Origin: Oligoflexus sp.
GTDB lineage: Bacteria; Bdellovibrionota_B; Oligoflexia; Oligoflexales; Oligoflexaceae
Direction: 5' to 3'
Length of the DNA stretch: 64,000 bases
NCBI GenBank assembly: GCA_014378195.1
Contig: JACMOC010000037.1
Coordinates: forward strand, 25,515 to 89,514
This document shows, piece after piece, positions 33,224-42,464 of the stretch. The first letter of the stretch is position 1. Each line of letters starts with the position of its first letter. Under the pieces are notes generated by a model. That model was not told where the DNA came from. It worked only from the letters and a program-made list of their open reading frames with translations, and did not search any database. The position numbers were made by a program, and so were the translations under genes.

Positions 33224-34120
33224 ATGACCATCGAAGGTGTTTATACTGCCCTTGTCACGCCGTTTACTGAAGGTGGACAAGTTGATTGGAAGGCTTTTGA
33301 CAAACTGCTCGATATGCAGGTCAGTGCCGGTGTCGACGGTATAGTGATCAGTGGAACGACAGGTGAATCCCCAACTCTCACGGTCGACGAAAAAGTATCG
33401 CTCTTCCGCCGTGCGCGGGCCTATCTCCCTTCCTCCGTTCAGATGATGGCGGGGACTGGCGGCAACTGCACTCAGCAATCCATCGAACTTTCCAAGCTTG
33501 CTCAGGATGCTGGGGCAAACTCCCTACTTATCGTAACGCCACCGTATAACAAACCGACACTCGTCGGGCTCAAGGCTCACTACGAAGCCATCGGTCAGAG
33601 CGTAAAGATTCCTTTGTGTCTTTACCATGTGCCGGGCCGCACCGCACAAAAGCTCTCGGCTGAAGAACTTGCAACCCTTTGCGACATTCCTTCGATCACC
33701 GCAGTGAAGGAGGCGAGTGCTGACCTGTTTCTATTCTCCAAAGCTCTCATCCATTCGAAGGCAAACTACCTTTCAGGCGATGATTTCACCTATCTCCCTT
33801 CCCTCGCTCTCGGGGGTCACGGAGTCATCAGCGTTGTGACCAATGTTTTCCCGAAAGCCTTTGTAGAAATGACCAAACGCTTCCGGGCGGGCGATCACAA
33901 AAGTGCTCTGCAATTGCACAACGCCCTTCTTCCTCTTATCGAAGGATTGTTTGTCGAGGCCAATCCAAGTCCTGCGAAAGACCTGCTTTCCCACATGGGG
34001 GTCATCAAAAACACCCTTCGACTTCCGCTTGTCTCCGTCTTACCAAGCACACACGATAAGTTACTCACGTTATTTGCTCAAACAAAACGGCAACTCGTCG
34101 AATTAGGAGCTTTCGAATGA
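33224..34120 (+). CDS. dapA: 4-hydroxy-tetrahydrodipicolinate synthase DapA
   Basis: DapA condenses pyruvate with aspartate semialdehyde, the first committed step to diaminopimelate and lysine. The 298-residue (beta/alpha)8 protein has G-T-T-G-E-S-P-T, Tyr134 in Y-H-V-P-G-R-T, and the Schiff-base Lys162 in A-V-K-E-A, matching E. coli positions within one residue. AAGGGAGA lies before the ATG. It overlaps dapB by 4 nt. It supplies DAP to the murein in which Mpl and LdcA act. Confidence 0.97.
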   Translation: MTIEGVYTALVTPFTEGGQVDWKAFDKLLDMQVSAGVDGIVISGTTGESPTLTVDEKVSLFRRARAYLPSSVQMMAGTGGNCTQQSIELSKLAQDAGANSLLIVTPPYNKPTLVGLKAHYEAIGQSVKIPLCLYHVPGRTAQKLSAEELATLCDIPSITAVKEASADLFLFSKALIHSKANYLSGDDFTYLPSLALGGHGVISVVTNVFPKAFVEMTKRFRAGDHKSALQLHNALLPLIEGLFVEANPSPAKDLLSHMGVIKNTLRLPLVSVLPSTHDKLLTLFAQTKRQLVELGAFE

Positions 34121-34905
34121 AAGCCTGGATTCATGGTTACAGCGGTCGAATGGGTCAAGAAATTTTGAAGCAGATTCACAATGATCCTCAGTGGACGATG
34201 ATCGGCGGAAGTTCGGCGCGCGGACTTTATTACAAAGATCAGGAAGGGCTGAGTTGGGATCGTTTTGAAAATCTCCTCAGTGAGGCCGAAGTTCTCATCG
34301 ACTTTTCCTCGGTCTCTGGCAACGAAGAGCTCTACCAAGGGCTTCTTACCCAAAGTAATATTTCCGCAGCTCTGATCATAGGTTCCACCGGTCTGACGGC
34401 CGAAGCGATAACGAATTGGGAAACACTCGCGGGCCAAAAAAAGATGTCTATACTTTTGGCGCCTAACACCAGCCTCGGTATTTTGCTTTTGCACCAAATC
34501 TCCAAATTGCTTGGCGAGGTTTTGAGCCCGCTGCATTTTGATATCGAAATTTTGGAATCGCACCATCGCGCAAAACTCGATGCGCCGAGCGGCACCGCAA
34601 AATTTCTGGCCAATGGGCTCGCCCATGTTTTGGGGAAAAAAGTAGTAATTAATCGTGAAGGACTTCGCGAACCCAAAGAAATCGGAGTCACTGCGTTGCG
34701 CGGTGGGTCGGTTTTTGGAGAGCATGATATTCTGTTTTTGGGAGATGAAGAAGAAATGCGCATTAGTCATCGCGCATTATCGAGAGGACTTTTTGCCAAA
34801 GGCGCTTTACTTTTGGCAAAATGGATCGAGCAGCAAAAACCAGGTTTTTACCGCCTCGAAGATATACGAATTGAAGACATGATAGCTTTGATTAAAACGA
34901 AGTGA
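34117..34905 (+). CDS. dapB: 4-hydroxy-tetrahydrodipicolinate reductase DapB
   Basis: DapB reduces hydroxy-tetrahydrodipicolinate with NAD(P)H. The 262-residue product has the Rossmann motif G-Y-S-G-R-M-G, S-H-H-R-A-K-L-D-A-P-S-G-T-A with catalytic His and Lys, and the C-terminal R-G-G-S-V-F-G-E-H segment. It is translationally coupled to dapA by ATGA. Confidence 0.97.
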   Translation: MKAWIHGYSGRMGQEILKQIHNDPQWTMIGGSSARGLYYKDQEGLSWDRFENLLSEAEVLIDFSSVSGNEELYQGLLTQSNISAALIIGSTGLTAEAITNWETLAGQKKMSILLAPNTSLGILLLHQISKLLGEVLSPLHFDIEILESHHRAKLDAPSGTAKFLANGLAHVLGKKVVINREGLREPKEIGVTALRGGSVFGEHDILFLGDEEEMRISHRALSRGLFAKGALLLAKWIEQQKPGFYRLEDIRIEDMIALIKTK

Positions 34906-34922
34906 TGAGTGAACTGTGAGTT

Positions 34923-37058
34923 TTATTCTTGGATAGCAACTTCAGGATTGGTGAGATCAAACTGAAGTGATCCTCCGGTTTGAACAAACGCTGTTGTCCA
35001 GAAATCCACTGCAACCGTATCGACTGCCGAGAGAGCTCCGTTCGCTGACTGCACTTTTACCGAGTAGATACCAGGCTGCATATTGAAGAACACTGCTTTC
35101 ACGAGACCTTGGGCGGAGGTTCCGAAGTACCAGCCTTGATCTATAGTTTTTCCGTAAGCGTCCAGGACAGTTATGTTCAGTTTGGTCGCGTCTTCGCCAG
35201 CTGTGAGTTTATGCATCACCACCAGTTGTCCCATCGAAGGATCAAACGCTATCGAAGCATGAGTACTGTCCTGATTGAGTTCTGTGAACACATCCTCAAC
35301 AAATCCACGTGGCAGCAAAGGCAGAACCGGCATGTGTTTGGAACTCGCCGCTTCGTTGTCTTGAGCCTGCAAAGTGTTTTCGAATTCAGCGGTTTGCACC
35401 AAGGAGTAGGTGCGGCCTTTGAATTCAGACCGTCCGGACAGTGTGCTTAGTACATTTTCTGAAGTGCCTGGCATTGCAATGTTGTCACCAACTGAGATCA
35501 CATTCGCTGTAACTACACTTTCAATGCGGTTTGCAGCGGCATCATCACCGGTGAGTTGATCCATCGCGCTTCCGAAGCTTGCAAGGTAGAGATTCGATGA
35601 TTTGCCGGTATTCAAAGGCAGATCTTCTTCGCTATGCGCACCTGGGAATATAGGAAGAGTCAAAGCTGTTTCGAAGTTGCCGCCGTGAAAGAAGCTGATC
35701 TCAGCTAAACCGGGCTTAACATTGAAGAAACAGAAACGACCGTTCGCACTGGTTTGTTTTTGTCCTGGTTGAGGACCATGTTCACTAAAGTAGAATGGAC
35801 CTTCAGCATTGCCATCGTTGATCTGGACAGTCATTTCATCAAGAGTGTGCTCGCTGGTTGCATCCATAGCACGCGCACAGATCGAGCCGTTGCTCCAGTT
35901 TTGATTGGCGCCGAGTATGTTCAAGTATGAGACGTAAGTTTGGTAATTCATGGTGCGGACACGTTGAACTTGATTTTTGCCTTTAGCCGAAACCACGATT
36001 TCGTTTGCTGTTGGAACAATACGACCGTCTTGGTCGGCAACCACAGCCCAAATCCGTGATCCTGCTGGAAGATCTGCAAAACGCGCGAGTCCTGTGGCAT
36101 CGGTCTTGGCCGCTACACCAAGTCCCATGAGCTGAACTGTAACACCGGCGAGTGGAAAGATTTTCCCTTCGCGCGGTTCGGATCTTACATCCATAACCTG
36201 GATAGCGGTGTCGCGGTAGCTTGGACCTTCCACTGCATATCCAAATCGTTTTTGCTCCGCATCGTCATGTTCTTTAGTCTTATGAACCTGAAGACTCGCT
36301 TCCGCTATACTGAGATCTGCACTGTTATGTGGACCAGAAGCACCACCTGGCATTTGCGCAAAACTCTCAGGCATTTTCAAACTGCTGAGATGCTCACTCG
36401 CAAGATCCGCTACCAAATCCTTGGCAGTAGGAGCCCCGATTCGAACCGGAAGTATGTACATTTCATTGGCGTAAACAAAGAATATCTCTGTTTTACCCTG
36501 CGCCAGTGCATGGAATCGTTTGCCATCCCACTGAAGCTTGGACGCATCCCGAAGAAAGACCTGAGGAATTGTTGAGAGGCCTTCAACCGTCACACTCGCT
36601 TCGCCGCCATTTAAGGAGAGATCAAGCACAGCAGGTTGCATATGCAATCGGCCGCCAACAACACTGAGGTTTATGCGACCATCTGTGACTTGCGACGGAA
36701 GAGTTTGGGACACAGTCGTTAGACCCGTGGCAATCTTGTGATCAATAAGTTCGTTATGAAGGAGGCGCTCGGCTTCCGCCAGAATCGCATCTTCATCGAT
36801 CACTTTATCTTTACCTTCGCCCTTAGTCTTATCTTTGTCTTTCGTGGATTTTTTACCGAATTGGCTAAGAATGATATCTCTAGCTTCACGAGGCATAAGG
36901 GGATCAGAGTCCGAGAGAACACTGACCGCCTTGGGGATGGCACGTAGGAGATCACCGCTATTTTTGAAATCAGCCGCTTGCGCATTAACAGACGACGCCC
37001 ATACGACTCCAAGCAAAGCTCGGATATATAGACTGCGGTTGATCTTGCCAATGGCCAT
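34923..37058 (-). CDS. Large secreted protein with Ig/carboxypeptidase-regulatory-like domains
   Basis: I choose ATG 37058, about 9 nt after AAGGTG; the GTG at 37070 overlaps that site. The 711-residue product has a signal peptide (about 1-28, ending Q-A-A-D), a Lys/Asp-rich stretch near 70-90, then beta-rich modules. One module (V-T-V-Q-L-M-G, then T-D-A-T-G-L-A-R-F) matches the carboxypeptidase regulatory-like or SdrD_B type fold, used in surface proteins. No enzyme motif or sorting signal is visible. It may be an extracellular or periplasmic adhesin or matrix protein. It is convergent with dapB. Confidence 0.65.
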   Translation of the reverse strand: MAIGKINRSLYIRALLGVVWASSVNAQAADFKNSGDLLRAIPKAVSVLSDSDPLMPREARDIILSQFGKKSTKDKDKTKGEGKDKVIDEDAILAEAERLLHNELIDHKIATGLTTVSQTLPSQVTDGRINLSVVGGRLHMQPAVLDLSLNGGEASVTVEGLSTIPQVFLRDASKLQWDGKRFHALAQGKTEIFFVYANEMYILPVRIGAPTAKDLVADLASEHLSSLKMPESFAQMPGGASGPHNSADLSIAEASLQVHKTKEHDDAEQKRFGYAVEGPSYRDTAIQVMDVRSEPREGKIFPLAGVTVQLMGLGVAAKTDATGLARFADLPAGSRIWAVVADQDGRIVPTANEIVVSAKGKNQVQRVRTMNYQTYVSYLNILGANQNWSNGSICARAMDATSEHTLDEMTVQINDGNAEGPFYFSEHGPQPGQKQTSANGRFCFFNVKPGLAEISFFHGGNFETALTLPIFPGAHSEEDLPLNTGKSSNLYLASFGSAMDQLTGDDAAANRIESVVTANVISVGDNIAMPGTSENVLSTLSGRSEFKGRTYSLVQTAEFENTLQAQDNEAASSKHMPVLPLLPRGFVEDVFTELNQDSTHASIAFDPSMGQLVVMHKLTAGEDATKLNITVLDAYGKTIDQGWYFGTSAQGLVKAVFFNMQPGIYSVKVQSANGALSAVDTVAVDFWTTAFVQTGGSLQFDLTNPEVAIQE

Positions 37059-37203
37059 GTAACGATACACCTTGTTCGTTTTACCTCATCCGTGATCGGC
37101 AGATTTTGTCAAAGCCTTGATTGAAAAAGAATGAAACAGGACAGAGCTAAGCCCCATCCGAAGATAGCTTGTCATTATTAAGAAAAGGATAGGAAGAAGA
37201 AAA

Positions 37204-37225
37204 GGTCAATTTTTGCCGTTTGACC
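37204..37225. repeat. Inverted repeat between the surface-protein gene and the CYTH gene
   Basis: GGTCAA (37204-37209) and TTGACC (37220-37225) are 6-bp arms around a 10-nt spacer in the upstream region of the secreted protein gene. On the minus strand TTGACC could act as a -35, but no -10 sits at the right distance. It might be an operator. Confidence 0.25.
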
Positions 37226-37259
37226 AAGTTTGGGAAAAGATTTTCACAAGTTTGTGTTT

Positions 37260-37865
37260 TTACATACTGGCGAGCTTTTCTTTCAACTTTATTGGCAGTG
37301 TCTCTAAGACCAGGAGGTGCAAAAGGCTCAAATGTGAACGTTTTGAAGGCACAAGGCCAAGCCTCAACTCCCAGTTTTCAAGGACATTTCGAGCGGAATT
37401 TATGGAATCAGGAAATCGCGCTTCGAGTTCGATGCAAGTCACGATGCGTTCACCGAAGGTCGCGCGGTAATAAACGATTTCCACATTATCAAAATAAAAA
37501 ACCTGCACGTCTTTTTGCAGAGACCCCGACCACTCAATCCCAAAGGGTGTGAGAAACGCCGCGATTGCTTCGCCTTGGTCACCAACAGGGACATTGAGTT
37601 CGAGATTAATCTCGGTCCGCGTCTCACTATCCTGACTGCTCACGCTTTTTGCCGTCAAATGTTGGATCAAACCATCAAATCGATGGCGATACACCAAGTG
37701 GGGCACAGCCTTGAGCAGGTAGTAGGTGTCGGCCACACGAGTTTCGTATTCTTTCTGAGGATGCTGCGCCCTAACTCTGGCAAAAAAGCCAGGAACGTCA
37801 AAATCCTCGGTTACTATGAACTTGTGTTCAATCTCAAGAAAACGAGTCGACTCAACTTCACTCAT
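37260..37865 (-). CDS. CYTH domain protein
   Basis: The 201-residue product begins with the CYTH signature E-x-E-x-K (E-I-E-H-K). It has alternating charged strands typical of the triphosphate tunnel fold shared by class IV adenylate cyclases, thiamine triphosphatases and inorganic triphosphatases. Members bind a triphosphate and divalent metal; the substrate cannot be inferred from the sequence. There is no CHAD domain. It follows the pyruvate kinase-like gene by 16 nt, so it shares that operon. Confidence 0.8.
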   Translation of the reverse strand: MSEVESTRFLEIEHKFIVTEDFDVPGFFARVRAQHPQKEYETRVADTYYLLKAVPHLVYRHRFDGLIQHLTAKSVSSQDSETRTEINLELNVPVGDQGEAIAAFLTPFGIEWSGSLQKDVQVFYFDNVEIVYYRATFGERIVTCIELEARFPDSINSARNVLENWELRLGLVPSKRSHLSLLHLLVLETLPIKLKEKLASM

Positions 37866-37881
37866 GGGCCACGGCTTCTTT

Positions 37882-39300
37882 TTATAGGGTCTGCACGGAG
37901 AAGAGGTTGGAACCCTCTGCCCCTAGAGACGACAGAGTAACGGATACAAAAACATAACGATCGTTGGCTTTGATCCAACTTTTGTGGAGAAGCAACGCGT
38001 TGACGATAGCGGACACATGTTCGATGTCTGGCATTACATCCAAAAGTATCCCGAAGACACCGCGCACCAAGCGAAGACGACGAATAACATCGAGCGACAT
38101 CGTAACGGCAATGATTGGCGTTCGACTTCCATAGGACGACAAGTGGAGAGCCGTGTTGCCGGTCTTTGTCAAACACACGATGGCTTTCGCTTGGTTACGA
38201 TAAGCGGCGCGGTAAGCCGAAGATGTAACGGCTTCGATTTCCGTCGTGATCTCGGGATGTTTTTTCACCCAGTTCATTGAAGGTCCGCCGGCGGTAAATT
38301 CCGCTTCTTCGATCGCGCGTATGGCAAGCGAAAGAGCCCGCTCTGCATAACGCCCATGACCAATCGCTTCCGACAATACAACGGCATCGGCACCATCAAA
38401 CACGGCATTGGCAATATCGGAGACTTCCGCGCGCGTGGGTGTCACGTTGTGTCTCATCGAGCCGAGCATCTCGGAAGCAACAACAGACATCTTTGCGTAA
38501 TCATTGCACTTTTGTATGATCTCCTTGGTGATCATCGGCACCTGTGCGGGATCCATTTGCATCGCTAGCGAGATGCGCGAGATCATAACGCCACGCACCA
38601 AAGGCAAAAGATCATCGAGGCGATCGAGGGTCGCTTGCGATGAAACTTTCATCAGGAGCCAAGGGCAGTATGGCTGCGCCTGCATTTTTTTAACAATCTT
38701 CTCAAGCTCAATTGGATCTTCCATGGAAGGCAGTAGCAGAAAATCAACAGCGGGCTCCGCAGCGGCGCGCCAGGCTTCAGCCGGAATGCTTTCGAGATTC
38801 GAGGGCTTTACGGTCGAAGGCGCCTGAACGTCGGCGTCCGGATAGATGGTTCCACCCTGGACGATTTCGACGACAACATGGTCTTTTTCCAGGGATTTCA
38901 CTTTTGCAACAACCATACCGTTGCCAAGGAAAACCGACTGATTTTTAGCAAACAGACCGGGCCATTCCTCTGTGCGGATGACCAGATCGCCTTTTCCAGG
39001 GGTAGGCGAAATTTTCACCTCCTGAGCGAAGGAAAGCTCTTTAGGACCTTCTAGTTCGACGATGGACCCACGAATATGATCGGAGAGATCAATTAAAATA
39101 GGTAAACGCTCACGCGCACCTGGGACTTTTTCTTTGATGCGGCGACAGAAATCCAGCACCTGGTCCATGCTGCCTTTTTCGGAGACGATGCGAAGCGCAT
39201 CGACCTTATTCACATCGAGGCTAGCGAGGAGCTCGTCGTTAAGGCACGCGCTATCGAATGACCAAATCACATGGGTTCTACGTTGTTTTTCGAAATTCAT
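37882..39300 (-). CDS. Pyruvate kinase-like protein with altered active-site motifs
   Basis: From ATG 39300, with GGGAG 12 nt upstream, the product is 472 residues, as in pyruvate kinase. P-T-R-A-E-V-S-D-I-A-N-A-V-F-D-G-A-D-A (288-306) and the C-terminal domain fit the family well. The usual catalytic features do not. R-x-N-x-S-H-G is replaced by R-I-V-S-E-K-G (37-43), the K-I-E motif by M-K-V-S-S (217-221), and the metal-binding A-R-G-D by S-R-I-S (241-244). It probably lacks normal kinase activity and may be regulatory. It sits downstream of pgk-tpiA-trmFO-psd on the same strand. Confidence 0.75.
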   Translation of the reverse strand: MNFEKQRRTHVIWSFDSACLNDELLASLDVNKVDALRIVSEKGSMDQVLDFCRRIKEKVPGARERLPILIDLSDHIRGSIVELEGPKELSFAQEVKISPTPGKGDLVIRTEEWPGLFAKNQSVFLGNGMVVAKVKSLEKDHVVVEIVQGGTIYPDADVQAPSTVKPSNLESIPAEAWRAAAEPAVDFLLLPSMEDPIELEKIVKKMQAQPYCPWLLMKVSSQATLDRLDDLLPLVRGVMISRISLAMQMDPAQVPMITKEIIQKCNDYAKMSVVASEMLGSMRHNVTPTRAEVSDIANAVFDGADAVVLSEAIGHGRYAERALSLAIRAIEEAEFTAGGPSMNWVKKHPEITTEIEAVTSSAYRAAYRNQAKAIVCLTKTGNTALHLSSYGSRTPIIAVTMSLDVIRRLRLVRGVFGILLDVMPDIEHVSAIVNALLLHKSWIKANDRYVFVSVTLSSLGAEGSNLFSVQTL

Positions 39301-39357
39301 AAATCGCTTACACTCCCTGTAGGGCGACGGGCGAACGGTCATGAGCAGCGCGGGACT

Positions 39358-40212
39358 TTACCCGAGCGCTTCTCCCATTCGAACGGGTCTGCTTGGCCAC
39401 GCTTGTGAAATACGATACCCCTTCGTTAGGGCCTCGTCAAAAGCAATGATTACGGTCGATCCCAGGAGAAATGTTCCCAATTCCTGGCCGGCCGCGATCG
39501 ACACAGGTTCATCGAGAACAAAAACTTGAGAGCTCTCGGGTTGGAGAAACCCACTGTTCGTTGCAAAATTTTTCAAAAAAGGCGTGGTCATTTTGCCTAC
39601 GTTTAAAGCGCCTACCATGGCAAGGTAGAGAACGCCTTTGGCAGTTTCCAATTCAAAGACGAGGCGTTCGTTGCGCGTAAACAGGCGAGGGGTGAAGCCG
39701 ACTGACGGTTTATTCACGGGCCATAATTCGCCCGGAAAGTAGCGAATGAGTTTGAGGGTCGCGGTAATAGGGCTATGAACACGGTGGTAATTGTGAGGAG
39801 CAAGGTAGATTGTCGCCCAATATTTTAGACTGATATCATGCGCTTCATGATCGCCGAACATCAACTCCCGCAACGAGTACGTAAGCCCCTTGGCCTGTAT
39901 GGCCGTTGCATTGTCGGCAAGGCCCGAGACACTCAGGATACCGTCGGCCGGCGCGCAGAGTTCGCCCGAAATAGGGCGCGCTCCCTTTTTGAGTTTGCGT
40001 GTGAAAAAATCCTCGATCGAACGATAGGACTCGATCGGCAACTCCGCTTCGTCCGTGTCGATGCCAAAAGTCTTGGCAAAACCGCGATTGAGAGGTGTTT
40101 GCAGTCCCTTAGGCAGAGAGACTTCCGCGATTTTGCCCGTTACCCAGCTCATGGCGTTGAGGGGCAAAATTCGAGCGAGACCGTTGACCATAGTTTTTCG
40201 CACGCCTGACAC
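39358..40212 (-). CDS. psd: Phosphatidylserine decarboxylase proenzyme
   Basis: Psd decarboxylates phosphatidylserine to phosphatidylethanolamine at the inner membrane. The 284-residue proenzyme carries the autocleavage motif L-G-S-T near the C-terminus, where Ser becomes the pyruvoyl group. Also present are F-F-T-R-K-L-K, A-P-A-D-G and P-H-N-Y-H-R-V-H-S-P segments. Length is normal. Neighbours are trmFO upstream and the pyruvate kinase-like gene downstream. No pssA is seen here. Confidence 0.95.
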   Translation of the reverse strand: MSGVRKTMVNGLARILPLNAMSWVTGKIAEVSLPKGLQTPLNRGFAKTFGIDTDEAELPIESYRSIEDFFTRKLKKGARPISGELCAPADGILSVSGLADNATAIQAKGLTYSLRELMFGDHEAHDISLKYWATIYLAPHNYHRVHSPITATLKLIRYFPGELWPVNKPSVGFTPRLFTRNERLVFELETAKGVLYLAMVGALNVGKMTTPFLKNFATNSGFLQPESSQVFVLDEPVSIAAGQELGTFLLGSTVIIAFDEALTKGYRISQAWPSRPVRMGEALG

Positions 40213-40257
40213 TCCTTACCTTCGGTTCCTTCAAACGCGACGTAGGGTCACGTTATT

Positions 40258-41595
40258 TTAAGAATTTATACCCTGATAACGAGCAAAAGTCTCGCGCGCC
40301 ATACGCGCCTGAAATGCCTTTCGCTCAATTTTGCTTTGGCCTTTGACCTTGGGTTGTGTGGGCAGAAGACCGAGGTTGGTGTTCATCGGCTGGAAATCTC
40401 CGAGTCCGCCTTCCGTAACATAATGTTTCAAGGCACCGATCATGCAGTCCGCTGGTGGCATGGGGAAAGTTTTGCCCAACGCTTTTGCAGCAGCCGCGCG
40501 ACCTGCGAGCAAACCGAGTGCGGCCGACTCGGTATAACCCTCAACTCCCGAGACCTGACCGGCGAGGAAAATCCGCGGTGAGACCTTGAAGGAGAGGTCT
40601 TTGGCGAGGACATCCGGGCTTTTCAGATAGGTGTTCCTGTGGACAGATCCAAAACGAAAAAACTCGACCTCTTCCAGACCAGGTAACATCTGAAAAACCC
40701 GTTTTTGTTCGGGCCATTTCATTTTGGTCTGAAAGCCCACCATTGAAACCATCGATTCCTGCTTGTTTTCCAAGCGAAGTTGCACGGCTGCATAAGGCCA
40801 GCGGCCGGTGCGGGGATCGGTGAGACCGACAGGTTTCATCGGTCCGAACCTGAGAGTCTCGCGACCGCGCTCAATCATGACTTCGATCGGCAGGCAGGCT
40901 TCAAAGTATTTTACGTCTTCGAATTCATGAAGAGGCATCTTCTCGGCCGCGATCACAGCATCTACAAATGCGTAATATTCTTCTTTGTTGAGGGGGACAT
41001 TCCAATAATCGCCATCACCCGTTTCATCGTAGCGACTGGCTTTAAAAACGATGTCGGTGTTGATAGAATCCATTTCCAGCACCGGAGCAATCGCATCGTA
41101 AAAGTGCAGCCGGCGGCCTTCAGGCGCCATGGCCTGCAGAGCGTTGGCAAGCCCATCACTTGTCAAAGGCCCGCTGGCTACGATCCAGACGTCGCCCGAC
41201 TTCTCAAGGTCTTCCGGAGTCGGCAGACTCGTGATTTCGAGATCGATTCGTTCAAATTTAGCAAAACTCCCAAGAGCCTCAGCGACGCCCTTCGAGAAGA
41301 GCGTGCGCTCGACGGCGAGGGCCATGCCCGCAGGGACGGCTGCTCCTTTGGCTGCTCGAATAATAAGCGAATCTAAAAGCTCCATTTCCGCCTTGAGAAG
41401 ACCCGGAGCGGAATCAGGAAGAAGAGATTTTAAGGAGTTGGAACAAACGAGTTCGGCAAGGTCGCCGGACTGATGGGCAGCTGTCATTTTTAGAGGCCGC
41501 ATCTCGTAGAGTTTAACAGTGAGGCCGGCTTGTAGACACTGCCAAGCCGCTTCGCTGCCAGCCATGCCGCCGCCAATTATATGAACATTACTCAT
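40258..41595 (-). CDS. trmFO: Folate-dependent tRNA methyltransferase TrmFO
   Basis: TrmFO methylates U54 of the T loop in tRNA using methylene-tetrahydrofolate and FAD. Starting at ATG 41595, preceded by AAGGAG, gives 445 residues with the FAD motif G-G-G-M-A-G-S-E. The segments C-S-N-S-L-K and G-V-E-G-Y-T-E-S-A match the family. The longer frame to 41622 has no site. Use of TrmFO instead of the SAM-dependent TrmA is a trait of Firmicutes and several deltaproteobacteria. Confidence 0.95.
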   Translation of the reverse strand: MSNVHIIGGGMAGSEAAWQCLQAGLTVKLYEMRPLKMTAAHQSGDLAELVCSNSLKSLLPDSAPGLLKAEMELLDSLIIRAAKGAAVPAGMALAVERTLFSKGVAEALGSFAKFERIDLEITSLPTPEDLEKSGDVWIVASGPLTSDGLANALQAMAPEGRRLHFYDAIAPVLEMDSINTDIVFKASRYDETGDGDYWNVPLNKEEYYAFVDAVIAAEKMPLHEFEDVKYFEACLPIEVMIERGRETLRFGPMKPVGLTDPRTGRWPYAAVQLRLENKQESMVSMVGFQTKMKWPEQKRVFQMLPGLEEVEFFRFGSVHRNTYLKSPDVLAKDLSFKVSPRIFLAGQVSGVEGYTESAALGLLAGRAAAAKALGKTFPMPPADCMIGALKHYVTEGGLGDFQPMNTNLGLLPTQPKVKGQSKIERKAFQARMARETFARYQGINS

Positions 41596-41695
41596 AAGTT
41601 GCTCCTTATCTCTGCACGGCATAGGCTATAAAGAGCGTGCCGCCGTGGGTTCGTGCGGATCACTATATACCCGAAGAACCCACCTCGATCGACAC

Positions 41696-42454
41696 CTATC
41701 GGGAGGCTGCAAGGCTTACTGTTTTGCCAAATTCCTGAGGATCGAGAGACGCCCCACCAATGAGAGCGCCATCGACGTTTGGCTGAGCCAACAAGCCTTG
41801 AATGTTTGAAGACTTAACGCTTCCGCCGTAGAGTATGCGCAGGCGATCGGCCAAGCTGCCGAGTTTCTCGCGGACGATGCTCCGAATAAATGCATGCGCT
41901 TCTTCGGCTTGGGCATCGGTGGCGGTAAGCCCGGTTCCAATGGCCCAAACAGGTTCATAAGCTATCGTAAAGTTTGAATCTTTTGTACAAACAGCAAGTA
42001 CGGCTTCCATCTGGCGACGGAGTACCCCCTCCATTTGACCTTTTTCCCGTTCGGCTTGAGTCTCGCCGACACAAACGATCGCCTGGATTCCGGCTTCAAG
42101 AGTGGCCTTCGTTTTGGCAGCGACAGTCGCATCGGTTTCGTTGAAGTACTGACGCCGTTCGCTGTGTCCGATCAGGGTCCAGTTAATGCCGAGATCCTTC
42201 AACATGGGAATGGATATCTCACCGGTGAACGCACCCTCGTGTTTTTCGTGAATGGTTTGCGTCGCAATCCATACGCCAGCAGCCTGTGCGCTTTCTCGTG
42301 CCGTCGCTAAAAAAGGTGCTGGAACTGCTAATAAGGTATCAACTTTTTGGCGATCAACTGCTTTGATCACTTCGTTTAAAGCAGTAAAGTAAGCCGGCAC
42401 CTTCGAATTCAAAAGATTCATTTTCCAGTTGCCGGCGATCAGTGGCTTACGCAT
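41696..42454 (-). CDS. tpiA: Triosephosphate isomerase
   Basis: The 252-residue enzyme interconverts dihydroxyacetone phosphate and glyceraldehyde 3-phosphate. Catalytic residues appear as N-W-K-M-N (Lys), I-G-H-S-E-R-R (His) and Y-E-P-V-W-A-I-G-T-G (Glu and flexible loop). It follows pgk by 10 nt in one operon. Confidence 0.98.
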   Translation of the reverse strand: MRKPLIAGNWKMNLLNSKVPAYFTALNEVIKAVDRQKVDTLLAVPAPFLATARESAQAAGVWIATQTIHEKHEGAFTGEISIPMLKDLGINWTLIGHSERRQYFNETDATVAAKTKATLEAGIQAIVCVGETQAEREKGQMEGVLRRQMEAVLAVCTKDSNFTIAYEPVWAIGTGLTATDAQAEEAHAFIRSIVREKLGSLADRLRILYGGSVKSSNIQGLLAQPNVDGALIGGASLDPQEFGKTVSLAASR

Positions 42455-42464
42455 TATTTTCCTC

